This document shows, piece by piece, positions 8,530 to 16,274 of a stretch of DNA of 46,211 nucleotides. The DNA is taken from assembly GCF_009696065.1 (NCBI RefSeq), contig NZ_VUMS01000022.1:1-46211 (forward strand), given 5' to 3'. Made by a program: the position numbers and the translations under genes. Origin of the DNA: Oliverpabstia intestinalis. GTDB taxonomy: Bacteria > Bacillota > Clostridia > Lachnospirales > Lachnospiraceae. The notes under the pieces are model-generated. The model worked only from the letters and a program-made list of their open reading frames with translations, was not told the DNA's origin and ran no database searches. Each line of letters begins with the position of its first letter. Positions within the stretch are counted from its first letter, which is position 1.

Positions 8530-10383
8530 ATGGACATCAGAGAAATGCTGGAAAAATGCAAACCCTTTGCCCCAGTTGTTTCCGCTGCGGTTGTGGCGGC
8601 ATGTGTGGCAGGATCTTTATATGGATATAAAGTGCCGGTTTACGAGACGAAAGCGTCTGTGGAGGATACACAGGAGCAGGAGGATGAAGTACCGGTGGTA
8701 AAGACCAGCACGGAAGAAGAAACAAAAGAGGATGAAGCGGCAGAAGAAGAGGAACAGGCAAAGGGTTCCTTTGATCTGGAAGATGGTGTGTATCAGGGGA
8801 GTGGAACCGGATATCGGGGAAATATCACGGTAGCGGTTACGATCAAAGACAAACAGATCACATCCATCGAGATTTTGAGTGCTTCTGATGATGAACCGTT
8901 TTTCGGACGGGCGAAAGGTCTGATTGATCAGATTATTAAAAAGCAGAGTACAAAGGTAGATACGGTATCCGGTGCAACCTATAGTTCCAAAGGAATTATC
9001 AGTGCGGTAAAAAATGCATTGACCGGAGAAAAAGACAGTGGTACGACGGGTTCTTCAAAGGAAGGAACTTCCACAAGTCAGAGCCAGTCAACACCGGAGG
9101 CAGTAGGAAGCGTACAGGAACCGTCAGCTTATAAAGATGGAAGCTATTATGGAACCGGAACAGGATTTGCCGGAAATCTGAAAGTAGAAGTTGTGATCAG
9201 CGGTGGAAAGATCAGTAATATTCAGATCGTGGAGACCAATGATGGAAGTGAATATATCCAGAAGGCTTCCGGGGTGATCAATCGGATCCTGGGTGCACAG
9301 AGTACTAATGGTATTGATACGGTATCCGGTGCAACCTTCAGTTCCCACGGAATCATTAAGGCGGTGCGGAATGCACTGAGCCAGGCAGCAGTGACAGAGA
9401 CTGCATCTGCGGAAAAAGGAGGCAACTCCGGTTCTGACGGAACAAACACGGAAAATAAAGAAAATACAGAAAATAGTACAACAGCGGTTACAGGAACACT
9501 CCCGTATAACGAGGGCGTCTACTACGGAACCGCAGAAGGATATAACGGCGATATTACGATCGCCATCGTGATCCGGGAAAAGACACTGAAGGCAGTTCTG
9601 GTCATCGGAGAAGAGGATGACGATGCTTTCTTCGGTCGTGCCATGGATGTGGTGACACAGATGATGAAAAAACAGAGTACAGAGGTAGATACCGTATCCG
9701 GTGCTACTTATAGTTCCAAGGGACTGATCCAGGCGGTGAAGAATGCGCTGGAAGAAGCAAAACGTGTCACCAACGGAGAGACAGACACCGATGATGATAA
9801 AAATGTAGTACAGCTGAATACCGAAGAAGTAGAAAAAGCAATCGATGCGGTCAACGAACTGAACGGCAGTGACTATACTTCTGCAAGCTGGGCAGTAGTA
9901 AAGGTTCGTCTGAAGGATGCCAGAAAGGTACTGAAAAATGCGACAGAACAGACGCAGCTTGATGAGGCGGCAGCACAGTTAAATCAGGCAGTCACAGAAT
10001 TGCAGATTTCGGATGGAACAAATGACGATCCGGAACCGGATCTTCCACCGGAAAGTACTTACATAGATGGTGTATATCCGGTAACTGTACTTTGTCTGCC
10101 GGATGCAGATATGGATTTTGAAGCATATAATCTGTTTGCACAGGTGACGATTCAAGATGATAAGATTATAAAAATTGATAATGTGTATGGAGACGGAGGA
10201 TCCGGTAACGACAGCTACATTAATAAAGCGGTCAACGGAACATCAAGCAAGACGGGTGTGGTAAAACAGATTATGGAAAAAGGTAATCTGGATGGTATCG
10301 ATACAGTATCCAGAGCGACCTGTACGTCCCAGGCAATTATCGATGCATGTCAGCAGGCATTAAATAATGCAAAGCGGCAGTAA
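8530..10383 (+). CDS. Multi-domain FMN-binding membrane-anchored protein
   Basis: 617 residues. An N-terminal membrane anchor (about 14-34) and an acidic linker lead to FMN-binding domains at about 80-165, 195-285 and 320-410, each ending in the flavinylation motif DTVSGAT (acceptor Thr 150, 269 and 393). A FIVAR-like helical module (about 435-495, DYTSASWAVV) follows, then a fourth related domain (about 510-612) in which SGAT is replaced by SRAT (594-597). It should be a string of covalently bound FMNs relaying electrons on the outer face of the membrane. ApbE upstream supplies the flavin; the polyferredoxin downstream is the likely electron source. GGAGAGAAAGCAG precedes the ATG. Whether domain 4 carries FMN is uncertain. 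Confidence 0.92.
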   Translation: MDIREMLEKCKPFAPVVSAAVVAACVAGSLYGYKVPVYETKASVEDTQEQEDEVPVVKTSTEEETKEDEAAEEEEQAKGSFDLEDGVYQGSGTGYRGNITVAVTIKDKQITSIEILSASDDEPFFGRAKGLIDQIIKKQSTKVDTVSGATYSSKGIISAVKNALTGEKDSGTTGSSKEGTSTSQSQSTPEAVGSVQEPSAYKDGSYYGTGTGFAGNLKVEVVISGGKISNIQIVETNDGSEYIQKASGVINRILGAQSTNGIDTVSGATFSSHGIIKAVRNALSQAAVTETASAEKGGNSGSDGTNTENKENTENSTTAVTGTLPYNEGVYYGTAEGYNGDITIAIVIREKTLKAVLVIGEEDDDAFFGRAMDVVTQMMKKQSTEVDTVSGATYSSKGLIQAVKNALEEAKRVTNGETDTDDDKNVVQLNTEEVEKAIDAVNELNGSDYTSASWAVVKVRLKDARKVLKNATEQTQLDEAAAQLNQAVTELQISDGTNDDPEPDLPPESTYIDGVYPVTVLCLPDADMDFEAYNLFAQVTIQDDKIIKIDNVYGDGGSGNDSYINKAVNGTSSKTGVVKQIMEKGNLDGIDTVSRATCTSQAIIDACQQALNNAKRQ

Positions 10384-10410
10384 GAAACAGGAAAGAAAAG
10401 AGAACAGACA

Positions 10411-10860
10411 ATGGGAGAATTTTTGACCAGAGCGATCAGTGTGGTGGCTGCCGTTGTCTGCCTGAACGGATATAACACGGTACTCGGCAAAAGAGAACAG
10501 GCAAAAGAACAGATCAGAAAGCAGCAGGCGGAGCTGGAACAGTCAGCCAATGCAGCAAAGGAAGGCACAATCACAGACGGTGCTTATAAAGACGGAACCT
10601 ATACCGGAGAAGCACAGGGATTTGGCGGACCGGTGGATGTGGAAGTGATTGTTGAGAATGGAATGATTTCTGAGATTAATATCACATCGGCGGAAAAAGA
10701 GGATGGCGCTTATCTTTCTAGGGCAGAGGATATTATTCCGACAATCCTTGAAGCACAGAGTGCAGAGGTAGATACCATCAGTGGCGCAACCTTCAGTTCC
10801 ACCGGTATCAAAGAAGCGGTGGCACAGGCACTGGAAGAAGCAGCAAACCAGGAGGATTAA
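10411..10860 (+). CDS. Single-domain FMN-binding protein
   Basis: 149 residues. An N-terminal hydrophobic anchor (about 5-22, AISVVAAVVCLNGY) and short coiled segment (REQAKEQIRKQQAE) precede one FMN-binding domain (about 58-145) with the motif DTISGATFSS (acceptor Thr 127). It resembles the peripheral FMN subunits of Rnf/Nqr (RnfG/NqrC) and the flavin shuttles of Gram-positive extracellular electron transfer. It lies 27 nt after the multi-FMN gene and 10 nt before the polyferredoxin gene, so it is co-transcribed and probably sits between the two electron carriers. Confidence 0.93.
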   Translation: MGEFLTRAISVVAAVVCLNGYNTVLGKREQAKEQIRKQQAELEQSANAAKEGTITDGAYKDGTYTGEAQGFGGPVDVEVIVENGMISEINITSAEKEDGAYLSRAEDIIPTILEAQSAEVDTISGATFSSTGIKEAVAQALEEAANQED

Positions 10861-10870
10861 GACAGCAATT

Positions 10871-11734
10871 ATGGATATACATAATCTAACAGCGAAAGAC
10901 AGAAAAAAAATATATACCCGGCTGAGGGCTATGATCCAGCTTATGTACTTTGTATTTATCCCATCTGTCTATACAGCAGCATTTGCAGGAGTCAAATACA
11001 TTTTCACCCGGATCGGGGCAGGTGAGAAAGTCGGCATGACATCCTTTGTGACGGTATTACTGGTGATTTGCCTCTACACGATGGTATTCGGCAGATTCTT
11101 CTGCGGGTTTGCCTGCACTTTCGGTACTTTTGGAGACGCACTGCGTGCTCTGTATATAAAAGTATGCAAAAAACGGAAAAAGAAACCGGTGAAGATCCCG
11201 GAAAAGGCAGTCGGGATTTTATGTTATATGAAATATTTGGTACTGTTGCTGATTGTCCTTTTGTGTTATTCTGGAGTATATGGAAAAGCACAGGGAACCA
11301 GCCCGTGGGATGTATTTTCCATGATCCATGCGGGCAATTTCCGTCTGGGAGGATATGGGATCGGTCTTGTAGTCCTGATTCTTCTGATGGCTGGCATGTG
11401 TGTACAGGAAAGATTCTTTTGCAGGTTCTTCTGCCCTATGGGAGCAGTATTTTCTCTGCTTCCGGTGCTGCCTTTTTTCGCCCTTCACAGGACGAGAAAA
11501 AACTGCAGAAAGGGATGTAAAGCATGTGCAAAGATCTGCCCGTCTCAGATCGGTCTTCCAACAGATGGCTCCTGGGAAATCAGCGGGGATTGCTTCCAGT
11601 GTCAGAAATGCATAGACATCTGTCCGCAGAAGCACATTCACTGTGGAATCCGGAAACTCAAAGGAAATGAATTCTGGTTTACGATTCTGCGTGCACTGAT
11701 CCTGCTTGGGATCTGCCTGCGGCTGGGACTGTAA
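10871..11734 (+). CDS. NapH-like membrane polyferredoxin
   Basis: 287 residues from the ATG at 10871; the frame is open upstream but overlaps the previous gene. Four or five membrane segments are visible (about 15-33, 56-75, 118-137, 156-176, 195-210). The cytoplasmic loops carry RFFCGFAC and RFFCRFFCPMG, and the C-terminal region two 4Fe-4S motifs, CRKGCKACAKICP and CFQCQKCIDICP. This is the NapH/NosR/CcoG-type fold that moves electrons across the membrane. Its place between FMN-binding genes suggests it passes electrons from a cytoplasmic donor to the flavins outside. A final hydrophobic segment (ILRALILLGICLRLGL) ends the protein. AGGAGG lies about 15 nt before the start, rather far, so the exact start is moderately sure. 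Confidence 0.9.
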   Translation: MDIHNLTAKDRKKIYTRLRAMIQLMYFVFIPSVYTAAFAGVKYIFTRIGAGEKVGMTSFVTVLLVICLYTMVFGRFFCGFACTFGTFGDALRALYIKVCKKRKKKPVKIPEKAVGILCYMKYLVLLLIVLLCYSGVYGKAQGTSPWDVFSMIHAGNFRLGGYGIGLVVLILLMAGMCVQERFFCRFFCPMGAVFSLLPVLPFFALHRTRKNCRKGCKACAKICPSQIGLPTDGSWEISGDCFQCQKCIDICPQKHIHCGIRKLKGNEFWFTILRALILLGICLRLGL

Positions 11735-11772
11735 GATCTGCGCTTTTCAAAAATGACAGATAAGGAGCAGAT

Positions 11773-12165
11773 ATGAAAAAAAGAGATATCCTGCTGGCAG
11801 GAGGGATCGTGCTGGTGGCTCTGGTAATGCTTCTGGTGATGCATGTGACCGGAGAGACGAAGGGGGATCAGGTGCAGATTACCGTGAACGGGGAAATCTA
11901 TGGAACCTATCCGCTGGAAAAAGACCAGACGATCGAAGTTACCGAAGGAGAATTTCACAATGTGATCCGCATCGAGAACGGACAGGCGTATATGAAAGAA
12001 GCGGACTGCCCGGACGGCTACTGCAAGGAGCAGGGCAGGATCAGCGGTCAGAAACAGACCATCGTATGTCTGCCCCATAAACTGGTGGTGGAAGTGATCC
12101 GTCAGAATGATACGGACAGTAAGACGGCAGGTGACGAGCTGGTGCCGGATACGATTGCGAAGTGA
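11773..12165 (+). CDS. NusG domain II-containing protein
   Basis: 130 residues: one N-terminal membrane segment (about 6-25), then a small beta-rich extracytoplasmic domain (VQITVNGEIYGTYPL, NVIRIENGQAYMKEADCPDGYC, IVCLPHKLVVEV) of the NusG_II family. Family members recur beside FMN-binding, ApbE and Gx transporter genes; their role is not established. The pair in CPDGYC and the Cys in VCLPHK could hold a metal or a disulphide. GGAG at 11764-11767 serves the ATG at 11773. Confidence 0.88.
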   Translation: MKKRDILLAGGIVLVALVMLLVMHVTGETKGDQVQITVNGEIYGTYPLEKDQTIEVTEGEFHNVIRIENGQAYMKEADCPDGYCKEQGRISGQKQTIVCLPHKLVVEVIRQNDTDSKTAGDELVPDTIAK

Positions 12166-12197
12166 AAGAAAGATGAGAAATCGTAATGATTCAGAAG

Positions 12198-12224
12198 GTA
12201 ACTGTGAAGTCGTGGAAGAGTTAC
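12198..12224 (+). repeat. REP-like 27-nt palindrome, copy 3
   Basis: Starts GTAACTGTGAAG and ends AGAGTTAC. Short form of the family, in the leader of the Gx transporter gene, 30 nt before its ATG. Confidence 0.65.
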
Positions 12225-12254
12225 GAGCGACATACTCCGAAAGGAAACGAGAAG

Positions 12255-12818
12255 ATGAAAAAACAGGAACAGCAGAAAAAAGGATGCAGGGAACGCAGTC
12301 TGACCAGCATCAGCCGGAGAGTATCGAGCGGTGCGATGCTGGTGGCTCTGGCGATGATCTTCAGTTATGTGGAAAGCCTGATTCCCATCAACCTTGGAGT
12401 ACCGGGAATTAAATTAGGAGTTGCCAATCTGGTGACGGTCACCGGGCTGTATATTCTAGCACCGATGGAAGTGCTACTGGTGGTGATCCTCCGGGTGCTG
12501 CTGGTGGGATTTATGTTCGGAAACGGCATGTCGATCCTGTACAGTCTGGCAGGAGGTATTTTAAGTTTTCTGGTGATGCTGCTATTGAAGCGGATCAAAG
12601 GATTTTCCATGATCGGCATAAGCATTGCCGGAGGCGTGTCCCATAACATCGGACAGATCGTGGTTGCGATGTGTGTGCTGGAAAATACGAAGCTGATCTA
12701 TTACCTGCCGGTGCTGATGATCGCGGGAACGGTCACAGGTATTCTGATCGGCGTGGTGAGCCGTAAAATCCTCCCGGCAGTCAGTCAGGGCGCGGGAGCG
12801 GAAAGAAAGAACAAATAA
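12255..12818 (+). CDS. Gx transporter family protein (Hpre_diP_synt_I)
   Basis: 187 residues from the ATG at 12255, preceded by AAAGGAAAC. An upstream in-frame ATG at 12186 was rejected because it lies before and reads through a palindromic repeat. Five or so membrane helices follow SGAMLVALAMIFSYVES; the signature PINLGVPGIKLGVANLV is typical of this ECF-S-like family, once named heptaprenyl diphosphate synthase component I. These proteins are regularly found beside NusG_II and flavinylation genes and are suspected to move a flavin precursor or quinone-related compound; the substrate is unproven. It is the last gene of the apbE run before a hairpin and a second promoter region. Confidence 0.9.
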   Translation: MKKQEQQKKGCRERSLTSISRRVSSGAMLVALAMIFSYVESLIPINLGVPGIKLGVANLVTVTGLYILAPMEVLLVVILRVLLVGFMFGNGMSILYSLAGGILSFLVMLLLKRIKGFSMIGISIAGGVSHNIGQIVVAMCVLENTKLIYYLPVLMIAGTVTGILIGVVSRKILPAVSQGAGAERKNK

Positions 12819-12820
12819 AT

Positions 12821-12861
12821 GTAACTATTCGGTAGCTACCGGGAAGGTGCTGAACAGTTAC
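12821..12861 (-). repeat. REP-like 41-nt palindrome, copy 4
   Basis: The reverse complement begins GTAACTGTTCAGCACC and ends CCGAATAGTTAC. It is a near-complete match to 13049-13089 in opposite orientation. Confidence 0.8.
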
Positions 12862-12874
12862 AAATAAACGAAAA

Positions 12875-12945
12875 GGAATGTATCTGACAGGTACTTCTCT
12901 CTTGATAAAAGCCCATGAGAGAGAGGCAGCTGTCAGGTACATTCC
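12875..12945 (+). terminator. Long hairpin after the flavin operon
   Basis: GGAATGTATCTGACAG (12875-12890) pairs with CTGTCAGGTACATTCC (12930-12945) with one G-U pair, and an inner CTCTCT/AGAGAG extends the stem. There is no immediate T run (TGAGAAAAGAG follows), so it may be a 3'-end stabiliser or a weak terminator. Confidence 0.5.
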
Positions 12946-12997
12946 TGAGAAAAGAGATAACGTCTATTTTTTTTGATTATAGGTTAGTAACAACTAA

Positions 12998-13012
12998 TGA
13001 TAAATATTATCA
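12998..13012 (+). promoter_or_regulatory. Candidate Fur-type 7-1-7 operator
   Basis: TGATAAATATTATCA differs from the B. subtilis Fur box TGATAATNATTATCA at one position. It lies 123 nt upstream of the gene at 13135. A TTGATT (12973-12978) with an -10-like ATGAT about 17 nt on would place the operator over the -10 region, suiting repression. GTTAGT and ACTAAC flank it symmetrically at a distance. A PerR- or Zur-type regulator is possible with the same geometry. Confidence 0.5.
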
Positions 13013-13048
13013 ACTAATAGTAGAAATAGTGACTAACTTGATAATAAG

Positions 13049-13089
13049 GTAACTGTTCAGTACCTCCCCATTGGCTACTGAATAGTTAC
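13049..13089 (+). repeat. REP-like 41-nt palindrome, copy 5
   Basis: GTAACTGTTCAGTACC at the left, TACTGAATAGTTAC at the right. It folds back on itself over 10 or more bases at the ends and lies in the 5' leader of the 13135 gene. Confidence 0.8.
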
Positions 13090-13134
13090 ATAATAAGCTA
13101 CTATAAAATTTTATGGTAAAAGAAGGAGGAGTTT

Positions 13135-15615
13135 ATGAACAACAAAAGAGTCAGGACCAAAGCAATGGCCATGGCGGTAGCCGCAGCAATGGCAGTGGAA
13201 CTTTGCCCGGTAACAGCATTTGCAGTGACCGGGGACCAGGTAGCAGCGGATGGAACGTACACAAGTACTGCGCAGGTAAACAGAGATCCGGCTGCTGATG
13301 TGGATGATGATTGGGCAGATTATGGTGTTTCTGTTGAGCTCACAGTAAAAGATGGAAAATTTGAAAATATTACAGTGACACCGGATGCAGCTTATAGCTC
13401 AGGAAATGATAGCTATTTTAATAAAGCTTATAACAAAAGCAAAGGAATAAAAGCTTTGCTGGAAGGTCAGCCAGCAACTGAAGCAACAATTAATGGATGG
13501 AAGATTGGAGCAGATGGAGTATCGGGTGCAACCCGTACTGCTACAGCAGTAAAACAGGCAGCCCTTGCAGCTATCCAGTCAGCAGCTGAAAAACAGGATC
13601 CAACTCCGGTTGAAGTAAAGACAGATGGTCTTCAGGCTTCCATCACAGCAGCAGAAGGAAAAAATCAGGCAGATTATACAGAAGCATCCTGGACAAATAT
13701 GACAGAAAAGCTTACCGCAGCAAAAGCAGCCTTGGAAGTAAAAGAATCTCAGGAAGCAGTTGACGCAGCCCAGAAAGCACTGGATGAAGCGGTTGCAGCT
13801 CTGGAAATAAAACCGTCAGAACCGGAGACACCGGATGTTACAACCGGAACATATGTCCTGATGAATATTCCATATGACCAGTTTTACGCAGCAGATGTAA
13901 ATAACAGTGTAAAAGTAGATGCATTCACCTCTGCAACGAAAAATAAAGTCCGTACAGGCAGTCTTACAGGCGGATCTTACCATGTGGATGCAAGCGGTGA
14001 TGAGATCACCGGTGTAACTTTCCCGGTAAAAGTTCCGGCAGGTACGGATCTGAGCAAATACACACAGATTACCGATGATTCCAAAGTAAGTATCACAGTT
14101 ACCAACAGAGGACAGGAAAGCACAACAGATTATACAGGAAAAGATGCCCTGTTTGAGAGCGCAAGTCATTCCTACTATACACTGAGTGAGAAACCATCTT
14201 ACTACAAAGAGCTGACCGTAAATGAAGATGGAACCTTCTCCTTTGGAGCAACACAGGGAACAGTTACAACCATCACAGAGGGTGTGACAGCGGAACTGAT
14301 GACCGATTCCAAATACGGTGATTATCAGCTGGATCTGGATGGACTGACCGATACCATTCCGTCAGGAACAGCTATCTACGGTGTTATTGTAAGCACAAAA
14401 GAAGGCAGCGATTACGGTATGCGTCACCTGGAAAATATCTGGAGAGTTTCCGAACTGGCATGGGCTACCGGATTTACCACAGCAGTACATAACTGCCCGA
14501 CATCATCTGAACATTACAAAGCAATGATGGGACAGCATATCGATAAAGTGACTTATTACACAGCTAACGGTATCTATGAGATCCTGGTAGGCGGCGAAAA
14601 AGGTCTGTATGTACCTGTAAAATTTGATACCAGCGCAGTTGCTGTAGCAGATGCGGAACTGAAAGACGGAGAAACAAGTGTGGCAACTACTATTTCCGGT
14701 CTGACTCTTCCGGAAGAATTTGACGCAGAGTACACGGTAGAGGGTGCTACTGCCAGCGTAAAAGGCGAAAAACTGATCCTGAAAGATGTGAAAAAAGGAG
14801 CATACACACTGACTATTACTGATAAGAGTGGAAAATATGCACCGATCAGTTTTGGATTTGAAGTATATGCGGAAACAATGCCGGCAGCATATAACGAAAA
14901 CAGTGAAAAACCTGGTCTGACAAAAGCAGCAGGCGCTACTGACGCAGAATTTGCAGATTACATCAAGAATATTACCTCCGTATCTGTTAATGGAAAACCT
15001 TATGCAGTAAGCGGACGTAATGCAGTAAAACTGTTTAATGATGACGGAACGCTGATCACAGATGCAGCACCATTTGCAGAGGGTGACAGCTTTGAAATCG
15101 TAGTAACAGCAACCGGATACAAAGATTTGAGCTTTGTTTATAAAAAAGCTGCAAAAGAAGATCCGGCGAAGGAAATCAACACAGCTTCTCTGGAAAAAGC
15201 AATCCAGAGTGCAGAAGCACTGAAAGAAGCAGATTACACAGCAGACAGTTGGAAAGTTCTGCAGGTAGCACTGAAGAATGCAAAGAGTGCCCTGGAAGCT
15301 AAGAAAGACCAGACAAGTGTAGATAATGCAGCAGCTTCTCTGAACAAAGCTATTGAAGCTCTGGTGAAAGCGGACGGAACCACACCGACACCAACCCCGA
15401 CCACCACACCAACGGCAACACCTGCAGCATCTAAGAACAACATAACCACTTCTGGTACAGGCAATAAAACAACAACTTCTTCAGGAAGCACAAGCACCAG
15501 CAAGACAGCCAAGACCGGCGACCCTACCAACATCCTTGAGATGCTTGGACTGGCTGTTGCCTCTCTGGGAACTGGCGGATTTGCGCTGAAGAGAAGAAAA
15601 AGAAATAAAAAGTAA
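13135..15615 (+). CDS. Large wall-associated FMN-binding / FIVAR / Tp47-like protein
   Basis: 826 residues. A signal peptide (1-29, MAMAVAAAMAVELCPVTAFA) is followed by an FMN-binding domain (about 36-152) with GVSGAT (acceptor Thr 133). Then come a FIVAR module (about 165-225), a region resembling Tp47 penicillin-binding protein domains (about 240-480, VLMNIPYDQFYAA, VDAFTSATKNK, GSYHVD), further beta domains, a second FIVAR (about 690-745) and a Thr/Pro linker. The C-terminus is a sorting-signal-like tail: TAKTGD, a hydrophobic helix, then KRRKRNKK, so probable wall attachment by sortase through a variant motif. It is likely the outermost flavin acceptor of the system. AGAAGGAGGAG precedes the ATG. 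The leader carries a Fur-like box and a palindromic repeat. The substrate is unknown. Confidence 0.85.
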   Translation: MNNKRVRTKAMAMAVAAAMAVELCPVTAFAVTGDQVAADGTYTSTAQVNRDPAADVDDDWADYGVSVELTVKDGKFENITVTPDAAYSSGNDSYFNKAYNKSKGIKALLEGQPATEATINGWKIGADGVSGATRTATAVKQAALAAIQSAAEKQDPTPVEVKTDGLQASITAAEGKNQADYTEASWTNMTEKLTAAKAALEVKESQEAVDAAQKALDEAVAALEIKPSEPETPDVTTGTYVLMNIPYDQFYAADVNNSVKVDAFTSATKNKVRTGSLTGGSYHVDASGDEITGVTFPVKVPAGTDLSKYTQITDDSKVSITVTNRGQESTTDYTGKDALFESASHSYYTLSEKPSYYKELTVNEDGTFSFGATQGTVTTITEGVTAELMTDSKYGDYQLDLDGLTDTIPSGTAIYGVIVSTKEGSDYGMRHLENIWRVSELAWATGFTTAVHNCPTSSEHYKAMMGQHIDKVTYYTANGIYEILVGGEKGLYVPVKFDTSAVAVADAELKDGETSVATTISGLTLPEEFDAEYTVEGATASVKGEKLILKDVKKGAYTLTITDKSGKYAPISFGFEVYAETMPAAYNENSEKPGLTKAAGATDAEFADYIKNITSVSVNGKPYAVSGRNAVKLFNDDGTLITDAAPFAEGDSFEIVVTATGYKDLSFVYKKAAKEDPAKEINTASLEKAIQSAEALKEADYTADSWKVLQVALKNAKSALEAKKDQTSVDNAAASLNKAIEALVKADGTTPTPTPTTTPTATPAASKNNITTSGTGNKTTTSSGSTSTSKTAKTGDPTNILEMLGLAVASLGTGGFALKRRKRNKK

Positions 15616-15650
15616 TAGATAACGGGACGTAAGAACCGGAGGAATAGACG

Positions 15651-15690
15651 GGTATTGCACATGAGTTTATGTGCAGTACCTGTTTTTTCT
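15651..15690 (+). terminator. Intrinsic terminator
   Basis: GGTATTGCACAT (15651-15662) pairs with ATGTGCAGTACC (15669-15680) and TGTTTTTT follows. It closes the 13135 gene. Confidence 0.88.
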
Positions 15691-15703
15691 TTCAAAGGGG
15701 GAC

Positions 15704-15884
15704 GAAACGGATTCCGGAGGCATGGGGAAAGCAACCGCTGGTAACGCAAATCCGAACTAAGCATTAACTGCGACTAAGACGCTCAGCAAAGGCTTCGCGC
15801 CTAAGTCTCCGTAAATGCTGGATTTCGTATTTGCTAAAAGCACCAGCAAAAGGCTGCTTCCCCCATGCCTCCGGAATCCGTTTC
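15704..15884 (+). repeat. Long palindromic structured element, copy 1
   Basis: 181 bp. The outer arms 15704-15733 and 15855-15884 are 30 bp, complementary with one mismatch (GATTCCGGAGGCATGGGG region). Inside are GCTGGT/ACCAGC, the conserved motifs TAACTGCGACTA and AGTCTCCGTAA followed by GGATTTC, and a central hairpin AGGC/GCCT (15790-15802). It lies 14 nt after a terminator, in the same orientation as the upstream gene. See copies at 28053 and 38942. Confidence 0.85.
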
Positions 15885-16274
15885 TGGTGGTTGGCTGAAA
15901 TATTAAAATGAGAAGATATAGATTGCTACATGGATAAAATCTTGCAAAGATGGAAGGAGTTTGTTACAATGATAGAAATTTATAGTATCCGTAAGTATTT
16001 TCTGACGGATAAAAATATCTAATTAACATATAGGAATCACATATCTAATACTCAGAGTCCTGAGAAAATATCCGATGCATACACAAAAATGAATATAGAA
16101 CAGAATATGGACATTTTCTTTAGGAATTTTGAAGCAAAGTTATGTCGTCAGTAAAATGCGTTCTCTTTGATGGGAGAGAGTATTAACAGTTAAATATAGA
16201 TTATAAAATTATATAAGTGCATGTTGAGTTTTATAAGATATTAGAGTGGAATATTGTTGAAAGGAGATGATACT
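15885..16274. other. Left flank of IS607 element, no gene seen
   Basis: An AT-rich stretch of about 390 bp between the palindromic element and tnpA. No credible gene and no N-terminal half of the Rpn gene whose tail lies at 18090 were recognised. It must include the left end of the IS607 element, but no inverted or direct repeat let me place the boundary. Confidence 0.4.

Noticed and set aside
8391-8630. 79-codon forward open frame before the multi-FMN gene
   Set aside because: It has no ribosome site, runs through a palindromic repeat and overlaps the true start at 8530 in another frame.
12186-12254. Upstream ATG start for the Gx transporter gene
   Set aside because: The extra 23 codons read through a palindromic repeat and are not hydrophobic or conserved-looking; ATG 12255 has a proper ribosome site.
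15930-16021. Small open frame starting MDKILQRWKEF as the missing Rpn N-terminus
   Set aside because: Only about 30 codons, with no recognisable Rpn nuclease motif and ending at a stop well before the IS607 genes.
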